From Hofstenia miamia (lineage: Eukaryota > Xenacoelomorpha > Acoela > Hofsteniidae), in contig CABFPE010000037.1 in assembly GCA_900660155.1 (NCBI GenBank), forward strand, positions 1,926,590-1,990,589: a stretch of DNA of 64,000 nt, read 5' to 3'. The position numbers and the translations under genes are program-made. This document shows positions 44,349 through 55,342 of this stretch, piece by piece. Below the pieces are notes generated by a model. The model worked only from the letters and a program-made list of their open reading frames with translations, did not search any database and was not told the DNA's origin. Position 1 is the stretch's first letter. Each line of letters opens with the position of its first letter.

Positions 44349-44770
44349 CTAATCAGAATTCCAAATTTGAAATAAATATTCATTGAAAAAATTAAATCGT
44401 TCAATTACAAATTTCAGAAGAATCTCATAATATTCATTGACAAAGTTATGCGACAACTGCGACCACCTTTCGGTTAACGTCAAGACTGTTGATGAAAAAT
44501 CTCGTTGACTTTGCCTCAATCCAACAATGGTATAAATTAATTTAGCGAGTTTTGATAAACCCGGGCATTGTGTCGCATTTCCTTTAAAAATGAAGAGCAG
44601 CGTCATACTGCTTTGCAAAACAAATTGATTATATATTGTATTCATCAACAAATGTGAACTCATGGGGATCATTTGGAGCAGACTTCTTGCAAACGAAAAT
44701 GTCACGTTGACTTGAATAAGTTGTTTCAGGTGCAAATTTTGACACAGCATTTACGTATTTTTATTTAAAT
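44349..44770 (-). pseudogene. hAT-family transposase C-terminal fragment
   Basis: The minus-strand frame reads CPGLSKLAKLIYTIVGLRQS, then QRDFSSTVLTLTERWSQLSHNFVNEYYEI. It fits the hAT C-terminal dimerisation region: Pro-x-Leu-x-x-Leu-Ala-Lys, then the Glu/Gln-Arg-x-Phe-Ser block, then a basic-Leu turn. Upstream in other frames there is KKSAPNDPHEF. Conserved Ser-Ala residues before the Arg are lost. The fragment is short and broken. Confidence 0.5.
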
Positions 44771-45150
44771 GCAAAAACGTAATAACTACATTTTCGAACC
44801 GTGTTAAGCCGTTTGAAAATCCGATATTACAAGCAAAAACCAAACAGAACCAAACTATTTATAAACCGAGCCGCTTACAATTCTGCATTCAATTTTAAGC
44901 ATAGTCATTTTAACAAAATGTTATACAGACAAAATCAGAACAAAAACAAAAAATAATAAAACATTTCCAAAAATCAGCTGTTTATTCAAAAAACAAAACG
45001 ATATTTTAATAGCAGGCCTGCTAGTAATTGGGTCTATCTTTATATCACAGCATATCCCAACTCATTGCAATATAGCATCTACTTCAACGTCTCTAAAGTT
45101 TACATATTATAATCAGACAAAAACAAATCAAATAAAAAGTGAACTATTCA

Positions 45151-45156
45151 TTTATT
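45151..45156 (-). terminator. Probable polyadenylation signal of ABHD17
   Basis: AATAAA on the minus strand, about 245 bases after the ABHD17 stop. It is the canonical hexamer; no transcript end is visible. Confidence 0.5.
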
Positions 45157-45399
45157 ATGAAATTTAATAACGTGTATTTATAAAATTTACAAACTTCAAT
45201 AAAACATGTAGATTGGATTAAAGATGATGTGGAAACCTCCCAACAAGTGGGCATTGCCAAAGTAAATCTTCAACATTGTATTCAAAATATTTAACTGAAT
45301 AAAATTAAGCACCAGCTATTTACACGAGATAGTAGGCGGTCTTACAGGTATCAGTAGAAACAAATATACATTGGCTTGTTGCATAAAAAGTAAGTGGAT

Positions 45400-45649
45400 T
45401 CAAGATTTGCTAGCATCCACGTTGTTTTGGTGAGTTCCAATGAGGTCCTCGTTAATAAACTTTTTAAGTCTTTCTAAATAGGCGGCGTGGAGTTCGATAT
45501 CGTTGTGACCAGCACCTTCTAACCAAAGAGGTTCTACAGGACTAACGGCTTTGGAGTAGATGGCCATTCCATGTGAGAAATCTACCACTTCATCCTCCAT
45601 TCCATGAATGACAAGAACCTTGCTCATCACGCGTTCTATCTTCTCAATG
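45400..45649 (-). CDS. ABHD17: ABHD17 exon 3 (alpha/beta-hydrolase depalmitoylase, C-terminus)
   Basis: 250 bases, preceded by a 3' splice site (TATTTAG, ending at 45650) and ending with TGA at 45402-45400. It completes the Ser codon begun in exon 2 and reads [20 protein letters not shown]. It supplies two members of the catalytic triad by family comparison: Asp243 in [10 protein letters not shown] and His272 in GAGHNDIEL. The C-terminal tail (about 34 residues after His272) is polar. The frame is intact. Confidence 0.95.
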
Positions 45650-48600
45650 CTAAATATGAAATATTTAAGATCTTGTAAAAGGAAACCAAATGCTTTATCT
45701 CAATGCCTAGAAGGAGCAGAGCTATTTCAATTACAGCGGCACAGATTAGAAAATAGAATTAAATGTACTATAGAATAAAGACATATCTCGAAAAACATTT
45801 GAATTGTGTATTGCTAATGTAACTGTTAGATTGAGAATTCATTTATTATTGATTGCCAATCAGAATATCCGTACACACAATATGTTATTGGTATAATAGC
45901 ATTTCATAAATCTCTGTTGTTTATAAATTAAACATCAAACTTCTCTGAATACATACTTAAAACATATTTGTAATACTTTTCAAAGTATGAGCATCAACTA
46001 TAAATTTTGAGCAAAAATATTCTGATTTTAACAAATATGCAACTAAATGCAAGTTATCATGTAAGGAAGCAAGGAAGATAAGAAAGGCATGTAAATTAAG
46101 AAGCAAAAAAACAATATAAAATTTTTAGAAAACTATAAAAAGCAAGCGATTTACAGGAATGAAGTGATATTAAACAAACGCTTTATTTGTTATAGTTTAC
46201 GAGTTTCGACCATTTTCTTATGATGTGTATCTACACAAATAAAGAGATCCGTTAAACAACATAATAGAACTATGCCGCTTGCAATTACATTAGTACGTTG
46301 ATTTTGTGTACATTTAGAAGAGGTTAAAAATAGTTAAGAAATAAGATCGAATTTAAATGAATTATTGCATCAGATGTAACTTTCAAAATCATAAAAGAAA
46401 CCGAGATCAACTTATCAAAAAATATCGAATTAAAATGTTTAAAGTAAATGAAACACATGAAAATACACATGACCCAACTGTCCTGCTTATGTAACCAAGT
46501 TAAAAGTCTAAAAGAAAGAATTAAAATGTTGAACACTGGTATTTTTTATTTTTACGATAAAAAATTTGAATTTTACCTGAATATTGGATTCTTAATATGG
46601 GACCCCCTAATCAAACCAATTTTTAAACTATTGTTTTTAAAAGTTTGCTTATGCCATTAGATATGTCCTCGCGTAAGAAAAATTTAGACGTATCATTACA
46701 TGACCTTGTACTATTTTGGTCAAAAATCGGGCTAGAAAATGACAATTTTCAAAAAATGATATCAGCAAAATGTGTACATTTAGCTCAATTATTTTGCACA
46801 TGAATCCATAATCTTCTAAGTCCCGACCCAGGATCTAACCAAAATAATGTTTGATGTATATTTATAGTCATTTTTAAAAGTTGCTAATTTTGTTCACAAA
46901 AATTTCTATTCTTGTGACATTGATCTTCACTGTGACCTTAGATATAATTACTTTGCATAGACTAGTTCAGGACCTAGGTAATACATTTAGGAACATCTTC
47001 TGAAAAAATCAGCCGAATCCATTAAAAATATTTAAAGTAATCATTTTTTGAATCTTTGAAAATTGGAAAAAACTTATTTTGAGAAAATTACATGTATAAA
47101 AGGAAGTCAACAACTACAAGAACTTCGGCATTGGTTTTTCTGATATCAAAAGATGTATATATGTTAAGCATTTAATAACTTTCTTAATGTAATGAGTGAA
47201 AAAAACCTTTGTTGATAAGGTCCTGTTGTTAGGCAAAATGTGCTGACTTTGACCTACAAAACTAACTTTTTTTACAAAATATATGTTTTAGTTAAAATTG
47301 ATTAGTTTAAAAAGGGTAGCTACTTTACCAATAAATTTATGGCAAAACTGAATTTCGATGTTTTTTTAATTTCCTACCTTAATCCAATATCTTTCACATT
47401 GCGCAAAAACATACACCACATATTTATCTATAGTTGAGATATGTCAGTTAAAATGACTGTAATGTAATTTTTTTTGATGAAACAGTATATCTCTAGATGT
47501 GCTTTTTGTTGTCACAATACACTGAACTCCGTATATTCTAGTTTGATGACTAAACTTAGTTCAAATTATCCGATAATAACGTCCCTTTAAATAAATCATA
47601 TATATATGATTTCTCTAAAAATATAAACAATCGTTTGATTATATAATAATACTTATTATTATGATTATTAATAGTATTATTATAATAGCGCTAAATATAC
47701 CTCACATATCATAATGTCGCTGAATACAAAAACTATAATAATGGCATTCAATACTATTATTGTTTAGCAAAAAATTTTTGAAAACTGATTTTTATGGTAT
47801 ATATTAAATAGATTGAGCAATAAGCTACATCTATATTAAATTTGTAGAAAACACTGATATCTTGAGTATTTTTTAATAAAATTACTTTTTAGGTGGCACG
47901 CCCTTGCGAAAACTTAGATAGCTTAGCGAATAATGTTCGGATGGGTTTCAAAATAGTTTTATTCGATTCTACATTAAATTTTACGTCTAGAAAATGGTTT
48001 CCATTGTTTTTTAAAAGAGATCTATTTCGATATTTTCAAGAAATCTTAACATGAAACATTCTAGGGACAGGATAATGCAGGACGTTACTGAATCAACGAA
48101 TTTTGAAATAATCTTTGCGTCAAGTAAGTTTAAAAGTCTTTTCAAAATGTAAAATGCAATTTAGAAGAGAATAAAAGGTGTCCGAAGTCGAGCATTACTA
48201 ACTGCACAATCAACGTTTTATTAAGGGTCGTTCACTTAAAAATTTATTTAGAGCTATGACATTGTGAAAATGCTGATTTTGCTGCAAATAATTCTCAGAA
48301 CAACTGCGGACTATTGTTATTCTCTTCTAAACTTTATTCTACATCCAAAAAGTCGTTTTTAAGATTCTTTAAGTGAACCTAACAGTTGATTTTGTTAAGA
48401 CCGACTGAGGAAAATTATAATTCAGGAACCAATCTAAGTGTGGGAAAATTGTTCAAATGTGTTGATTATTGTATGTTATCATCTAGTTTATCATTTAACA
48501 ATAAAATGTACTAATATTAAATAAGAAATTATGATAAAATATTAAGCGCCCTTATAATAGACACTTAGTTATATTTTGCGCCATTAGAATAGTTCATTTT

Positions 48601-48848
48601 GCCAAAATGCGGAAGCCCATTTCTCCTAAAATAATGCCCTTATCTTGCTCAACTAAAGGCACAATTGAAACATTACATAGCGAAGCTACACACCAAGTTT
48701 CATTGAAATCGAACAAAAACTGAAGCCAAATAATGCAAAGGGCACTGAATACAAGAAAATTAACGAAAATCAACTATTCAGAGTCATTATAATAATAATA
48801 ATAATAATAATACAAAACTGTAAAACTAGCAATTTCTATCCTCGCTTC

Positions 48849-49240
48849 CTAATTATAAATGATAAAATCGTAATTTTCAAGCAATTTCTTGCATTCTGAA
48901 TTTTTTCTCAGAACAGTTTTTTTGAAAATCGTTCTTCCAATTCTTTCTGCAGTCTCATTCCCTTGTAGTTCAGGCACAAAGGACACATTTTCTGTGCAAT
49001 AAAGAATAAATGCTTTAATAAAATCACATTCCAATATAAATCGTAGAGTGCCTTCTCACACTTTTCGTCTAGGAAAGTTCGTCCTACATTGAGTACTTCT
49101 TGGATAGTGATAAACCTTGGTGTAAATATAATTTCTGAGAGTTCGCCCAACAATGATGAATCTCTGTTCTGTTCGAGAAGTGATTGTCAAAGAATTTCTC
49201 AGCCTGTGTCTATGACACTTCTCACCTTTGATGGATAAAT
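48849..49240 (-). pseudogene. Unrecognised coding-like fragment in ABHD17 intron
   Basis: Two overlapping minus-strand frames join at a one-base shift near 49030: LLGELSEIIFTPRFITIQEV and NVGRTFLDEKCEKALYDLYW, then FIKAFILYCTENVSFVPEL and RIGRTIFKKTVLRKNSECKK. The amino-acid make-up looks like a real globular protein, but I do not recognise the family. A processed pseudogene or transposon fragment is most likely. Confidence 0.35.
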
Positions 49241-49759
49241 TTTCCTGAATACCTTAATTTGATTGAAATGTTAGAAAATAGGTAAAATATACTCCCGCTT
49301 TCAGTACAAACTATTCTGCTTCTTTGCCTCTCTTGAGACTGAGCATGAATCTATTGCCTTAGTCTGTTTGAGTCTTCCCTTTTACAAAATGATTTGTTAC
49401 TTTCTGTGTAATAGGAATTAGACGGTTGATTACATGAATTAATATAATTTTTTTCAAAATTCAGAATTATATCTCATATGTTGGTTTTTTGTGATTTTTC
49501 CAAAGTTAGAGGAGCAGCGGTAACTTCTTCAGAAAGGAACTACAGTTCATTATTAGGATTCGTTGCACTTTCATTTTTACTTTCGCTACCTCAAAAATGT
49601 ACATGATAAATTACAACATACATTCCAGAGATAGCAAGCCTACACCTACTAACATCCACTCTATGGCTATATAAAGTGTGTAGACAGTGATCATTGTTCA
49701 TTATTTATCATGGGAAAATAAAAGAAATATCATAAGTTGATGTTCATCGCGTAGAGACT

Positions 49760-50345
49760 ATTACATTCACTTCTCATCATACGCCAAATAGCAAGGAAAT
49801 GCAATGTTAGTCGCTCCAGTGCGCTAAGCGTTAAAGAAAAAAGAGGAAGAGCAACACGAATTCGTTCTTCTCACAAACGAGACCTGTACAGCACTTGATT
49901 GATCTAATGAATTGAGTAAGCAGGGATGCTATCTCAAGGCGAATATCATCAACGAGTACAACAACAGGTGGGATGATACGGGCCAACTTTTATTTGAACA
50001 CGTGCAAAATACGTCTCCGTCATATTGTTACGCCTTTGTTCCACGACGGAATGACAATACTCTTTCGCAATTGATTTTCATGCATGATAATGCACCTTCT
50101 CACACTGCTCGTAAAAACACAGCTTTGGTGGACGCTAATGGGTTCCATTGGGAGCAACTGATGGTTAGGCCACATTGTTCGCTTGATCTAAACCAAATAG
50201 AGAACCTAACATTTTCCGCAGAAGAAAGGGAGTACAGTTCATGATCTACTTTGCGGGATACTGCTGTTGCAGCAACAAGACAGCTACGTCTTTTGAAGTA
50301 AAGAAGCTAGCAGGTAGCATGGATTATAAAGTTAATAAACGTCAT
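49760..50345 (+). pseudogene. Tc1-like transposase relic
   Basis: The plus-strand frame 49912-50244 has LIFMHDNAPSHTARKNTALV, FHWEQLMVRPHCSLDLNQIENL, the second and third catalytic blocks of Tc1-type transposases (W-P-x-x-S-P-D-L-N-P-I-E has become R-P-H-C-S-L-D-L-N-Q-I-E). The C-terminal end continues in a shifted frame as LRDTAVAATRQL and LAGSMDYKVNK to about 50345. It is a different family from the copy at 26-28 kb. The N-terminal half is missing or unreadable. Confidence 0.75.
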
Positions 50346-51019
50346 GGGCCCATATTGATTGATGATATTTCTCAATTCTGTTGTTAGTTTTTGTTCCTTT
50401 TGTGTCATAACACTGAAAATTTTGTATTTTAATCAAAAAGTAAATAAGGAAAATTTACAAAAATAATTTTTCTAGACCCAGCACAATTAGCCGGTTGGAA
50501 ATTTTTACTGAAATCCATAGTGAACACTAGTGATTAATTCTGAGATAACGCAATTATTTCCGTTCTAACTGTAGTTCAGACGTTAATCTAATCGGCTGTT
50601 TACTACAATTAATTTGAAACTAACAATGATGTTTGTAGAAGAGTAAATTACCATTTGTCAAGTACATCGTAAATGAAGCTTTGATGGGGTAGAATGTTAT
50701 ACGTCAAATTCACCTGCGAATCTAGGAATTTTTAGTAAGGCATAAGATCTTAGTTTTGGAGCAAAATTACGGTTGTTTATTACGACATTGTGTTTAAAAA
50801 ATGCAAACTTTTAGAGATGTTTTCAAAGTACTCGCATAATTTTACTAGGGCACTGTATTTGATGACCAATTTTGGTTGAAGCAAGTTATAGACTTGTAAA
50901 CATGAGCTTGTTTCTTGTTTTTTCTGTAATTAAGACACACATGCCGCGATTAATAATAATAATAATGATCAATGACTTTATTAGCCGCTGAAGGCGTACA
51001 CAACAAAAAAATAAAAACA

Positions 51020-52850
51020 AGTAAAGTTTTACGGCAGCGAGGACAGTCACAGGAGATGAAATAGGAGCAAATGGAAGAGTAGGCGAAGTTGGAGAAGGGC
51101 TCAGCAAAGAGGAAAGCCATCAAAGATTTCTTGAAGCTCGGCGGCGGGGAAAAGAAATCAATCGTTGTTGGAGGGCTGCGAGTCAAGATGTAATTAGCAG
51201 CAGTACAAGCACGATTGAAAAACGAGTGAAGGGTGCGATGTTTCTTTGTACGANNNNNNNNNNNNNNNNNNNNNNNNNNNNNNNNNNNNNNNNNNNNNNN
51301 NNNNNNNNNNNNNNNNNNNNNNNNNNNNNNNNNNNNNNNNNNNNNNNNNNNNNNNNNNNNNNNNNNNNNNNNNNNNNNNNNGATTGAACAGAAGGAGATC
51401 ACAGGCATGGAAGTAGAGTGACAGCGGGAGAGTGGAGAATTTCAGCAGAGCGTCTTTATAGTCCAAAGAGGAAATCCATTTGAAAGCGCGTTTCTGGAAA
51501 CATTCCATGGAGTGGAACAAAGCACGAGAAGGCCACCAACAAGGAGCCGCGTAGAGAAGAATGGCGCGAGGAATGGACTTGAACAAAGAGAGCTTCACAG
51601 CGGACGAGGTATTAAAAGGAACATTATGGAAAAGGACAAATAGCGAGGAATTAGCTTTGCGGAGACGCAAAGACACATGTCCAGTCCAATTTAAGTTTGC
51701 AGCAAGTTGAACTCCAAGATGAGTGTGATGAGGCGCAAAGTTCACAGGTAGAGGCAAATCAGAAAAGGAAATACCACATGTCTTGGTAGTGCTAAAATCA
51801 AGATGGTTGACAGAGGACCAAGTAGACAAGAGGTCAAGATCAGAAAAAATGTTCGAAGCAAAAGACCAACCAAAATCAAAAATCGCAGTGTCGTCGACAT
51901 ACAACAGACAAGACGAGAGCAGAATGAGGAGGTCATTAATGGCAACGAGAAGAGATAGACGAGTTGATTTTGACACACTGGTGGCGATTGGTCAGGTAAG
52001 ACTGGAACAGTTCGATGAAATCCACATCAAAACCAAATAAATGTAACTTGTCAAGCAGAATGGAATGAGGGAGGCGATCAAACGCTTTTGAGATGTCAAG
52101 AAAGATAATACAACCAGGATCATTACTATCAGAGTGAAAGTAGCAGTTTTTGATCAGAGTAGGTGATGATCAGAGAAATGAGGTGAAGAATTTTTGGGAA
52201 TACATAACAAAAAACAAGGCGTTCAAAGATGATAGACAGTCGAGATAGAATAGCTATTGGGTGGTAGGACGTGACCTGCGAGGAGGGAAGCTGATTAGAT
52301 TTTAACAGCGGAGAAATCCAAGATGTCTTGCAACAGGCGGGATAGCGCATAGTGGAGCAAATGAAGGAGTAAAGATGCTTTAAATGGATAGAAAGCGTGG
52401 AGGAGGTTTCATGAATTACAAAGGAAGGAACACCATCAGGATAACAAGGACCAGACAACTTGCAAGATTTAAGCATGAGAGAAATATCATGAGCACTGAA
52501 GACCATATCACAAAGTCGGATTAGCGGGGAGGCAGCAGGCGGACCAGGGCACATGGAGACAGGTACAGAAAAGTTAGAGGCAAAATACGCGTTGAACAGA
52601 TCAGCTTTCTCCAGGTCAGAGTGAGCAGAAAGAAGGTTCCATCTCAAATTGGGGAGCTCAGGCTTGGAATGAAGAGAACGGAAGAAGGAATAAGAGTCTT
52701 GAAGAGAACCGGACGAGAAGCTGGACAGAAAAGAGACTTTGTCAAGTTCCATAAAATTGATAACATCTTCTGTGAGAGAAGCAAGCTTCGGAGTAGCAGT
52801 AGTACCAGAATGGCGTTTGTAAGACTCCAATTTATTCAAGGAGTGCACAG
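51020..52850 (-). pseudogene. LINE E ORF2: linker and reverse transcriptase
   Basis: 52848-52129 encodes LRWNLLSAHSDLEKADLFNA, CPGPPAASPLIRL, SGPCYPDGVPSFV and SSQVTSYHPIAILSRLSIIFE. Across a frame change, 52110-51980 gives GCIIFLDISKAFDRLPHSIL and NRHQCVKINSSIS. Then comes LLVAINDLLILLSSCLLYVD with YVDD as the catalytic box (about 51900). Between VKINSS and INDL the GVPQGSVLGPLLF block is missing, so about 20-25 codons were lost. The end has ILLYAAPCWWPS and, past the gap, LHSFFNRACTAANYIL. Confidence 0.85.
51254..51381. other. Assembly gap (128 N)
   Basis: A run of N inside the C-terminal coding part of LINE E; the frame is kept across it. Confidence 0.99.
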
Positions 52851-54014
52851 TAAGGGACGAAAAATAGAAAGGAAGAGAAGCACGTTTTTTTCGCCGACGA
52901 GGAACATAAGAAATAACTTGATGAAAGAAAGTGAACCAATCGTCAACATTAATATCCAGTGATACCTCTTTTTCAAATATGTATTTCTATTTAAATGAAA
53001 ATCATATAAAAACTATTAATATTTACATGATTCATATACATTATATTTTGCATGTATACTAAAAAAAATTCGATATAGGCGAATGTCGATATATTTTTTG
53101 AGAACTTTAATTTTTAATTCATACTACAGCATATATGTTTTTACTGAAACAAGAATATAACAAATATAAATATAAGAACAAAGTAGCATGAGGTAAGAAG
53201 GTTCAAAATCGAAATTTGTTTTTAAAGTGCAAGGTCTTATCCTCTAAAGCTGCAAATTCCAACAGAAAACGTAAGTTTTTTTATCTTAATAAAAAATTGA
53301 CTAGTATGAGAAATTAAATTCTTAAAAATAGGATATATAGACGTAAGCAATGAGATTACTCTGCTAAAGTGACGGTGGCTAATCTAATTCAATCTATGTT
53401 CACAAGTACCATCAAGAGCTACACTGAAAAATATGGAACGAAAATGAAGTTGTAAGGATTACAAAAACCTGTATATTATGCCTGCAATAGTTTTGTTTTA
53501 TCGAATTCTTAAAAATATAGTCATAATCAACCCACGTACAATAATAAAAATAAAAAATGCAGAGAGTCAAAATTCACATATGCAAGCAAATTATGAAAAA
53601 AGTCAATAGAAAACAATAGGTTAAATAAAAAATGTTGACTCAATAATTAAATGCAATAATGAATTGTAAATAAACATTTTATGCAATTATATTGGAAAGA
53701 TAAGAATTTTAATAGCTAAAGATAAATGTTGAAAACCATTTTGAAAAAATGAGGCGAGTCCACTCCTTTTTAAATAATGTACTGAAATGCAGAACACGCA
53801 ATACATGGCAGGATGCAAATTGAATTGACAAATATTCTACAATAAAATGAATCTCACTGAAACCAAAGGCAAAGTCATTGTCATAAAATATTAGCAATTC
53901 GAAAAGACTTTAGCAGTGAGCAATGACAACAGTTCGACCTCATTTAGCAAAGAAATATATTACAATTCATACATTAATAAACAATATGATCATAAAATAA
54001 ATACGTAATTTCAC

Positions 54015-54291
54015 CTTGGAAAAGCATCGAAGCACCATGTTCTATTTGTTTCAGGAAAAGCAACCCTCATTCCTGAAGTAAGAGGAGAATGCAGGATCAC
54101 CCCAGCGCAAGAATGCCTGGCTGCTAAATCAACTGTAGGGACTGTTCCAATACTTTGTCCATACATTATAATTTTATCAGAAGATAAATTGTATTTTATA
54201 CGTAAACAGTCCCAAGCAGATTCAGCGTCAGAATATAGGTTCTTTTCGGAGGGACATCCAGTACTGCATCCATAACCAGAGTAATCATAAC
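54015..54291 (-). CDS. ABHD17: ABHD17 exon 2 (nucleophile elbow)
   Basis: 277 bases between TTGTAG and GTGAAA splice signals. It starts GYDYSGYG and carries the nucleophile motif [16 protein letters not shown] with Ser178, then [20 protein letters not shown] and ends CFDAFPS. All are strongly conserved in the ABHD17 (FAM108) family. The reading frame joins exon 1 at phase 1 and exon 3 at phase 2 without stops. Confidence 0.96.
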
Positions 54292-54331
54292 CTACAAATT
54301 CTTAGTAAAACTACAAAAATATAAATATTAC
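54292..54331 (-). other. ABHD17 intron 1, only 40 nt
   Basis: Starts GTAATA and ends TTGTAG on the minus strand. The splice is required: without it the frame runs into ...[18 protein letters not shown], whereas splicing gives [11 protein letters not shown], the conserved family sequence. Confidence 0.9.
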
Positions 54332-54725
54332 CTAATATATTGCACTGCAAACGACTGCCAAGTCCTAAGTAAAAACTACTCATTTGACCAATATCCACAG
54401 CATTTCCATGTGAAAAAAGGATATGAAATTTCGGTTGAGGTGTGGCTTTAACATATAAACAAGCTATTTGATTGTTACGATTAGTTGTGATGGTGAATGC
54501 TTCTAGCGATTCGAGTTCCCTATCAGTGTATTGCCATTCAGCCCTATCAAAGAACTGCAGAGTAGAAGGTTTAACTTGAACATTCGTTGGGGATTCATTA
54601 GTTGCATTGGGAATTAATTGATACGTAGGTTCAGGTGGTAAGAAGGCCAATTTTGCAGCGATTTTGCTTGGCAGTGGAGGACAACAGAATAAACCGCATA
54701 GCTCTTTAAGCGATAATCGATTCAT
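54332..54725 (-). CDS. ABHD17: ABHD17 exon 1 (N-terminal Cys cluster, start of hydrolase fold)
   Basis: 394 bases from the ATG at 54725. It begins MNRLSLKELCGLFCCPPLPS, the Cys-rich N-terminus that in known family members is palmitoylated and anchors the protein to membranes. It continues KIAAKLAFLPPEPTYQL and HILFSHGNAVDIGQMSSFYL, which includes the oxyanion-side loop. ABHD17 enzymes remove palmitate from proteins such as Ras and synaptic scaffolds. Total predicted length is 306 residues, within the usual range of about 290-330. The whole gene is intact, so it is probably functional. Confidence 0.96.
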
Positions 54726-54747
54726 ATCATGACTGAGAATCCTCCAA
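54726..54747 (-). promoter_or_regulatory. Possible 3' splice site just upstream of ABHD17 ATG
   Basis: The sequence before the start codon reads TTGGAGGATTCTCAG, then TCATGAT, then ATG on the minus strand. An AG after a moderately pyrimidine-rich run 7 nt before the ATG could be the acceptor of a 5'-UTR intron or of a spliced leader. No promoter was recognised. Confidence 0.3.
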
Positions 54748-55342
54748 GTTAGAAATACATAATTTAACTAGTTACTAAAATAGACAGACTAATTTAATGC
54801 AAGCTGAATAATGAATATCAATCAAATAAATAGCAGATTGACAAAAAAAGGAAGGTTCATGAAACTTGTTTGTCCCTTATAAACTAAATCTACATTTAAG
54901 TAGATCTTGATATTTGTAAGTACTTTTTCTATAATTCATACAAAAAACCTTGATAAGAAAATGCTTTAGATATTTTTTCTCAAGTTTTAAATGAAAAACT
55001 ACTATACTTGATTTACACCAGTTTTCGACATTAGTATACTGAAATAAATTTCATTAGGACAATTAAATATTATTGGACATCGATCAGCTGTTCGCAATAA
55101 ATTTTTTCCGAGAAAATTGTTTATGAGGCGAGTAGAATTTATTTATGCCTTTAACATTTTGAAGAATTTCACTTCAAAAATATTATAATGTGTGCAGTCA
55201 TTTTGCACTATTTACATTTTTTTACCAAATTAGAAGAAGAAGAAAGTTGTTAAATTGAACCGGATACAAAATAAATATAAATAACATTGTCAGTACAAAT
55301 ACAAGGACCGATTAACAAAAATATTCTTGAACCATTGAGTTC
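54748..55342. other. Intergenic stretch upstream of ABHD17
   Basis: AT-rich; any ABHD17 promoter or 5' UTR should lie here. No TATA-type or other promoter element could be assigned with confidence. Confidence 0.4.

Larger units (their letters stand above)
50956..52950 (-). mobile_element. LINE copy E, 5'-truncated, in ABHD17 intron 2
   Basis: Minus strand, same orientation as the host gene. It starts within the endonuclease-RT linker at about 52950 and ends in an (ATT)n tail at 50956-50973. It is the same family as LINE D. The N gap 51254-51381 lies in its C-terminal part. CpGs are plentiful here, unlike in LINE D, suggesting a younger insertion. Confidence 0.85.
45650..54014 (-). other. ABHD17 intron 2, about 8.4 kb, transposon-filled
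   Basis: Starts GTGAAA at 54014 and ends TTTAG at 45650. It contains LINE copy E, a Tc1-like relic and an unassigned coding-like fragment at 48849-49240, with otherwise AT-rich sequence. The stretches 45650-48848 and 52966-54014 hold no recognised feature. Confidence 0.9.
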
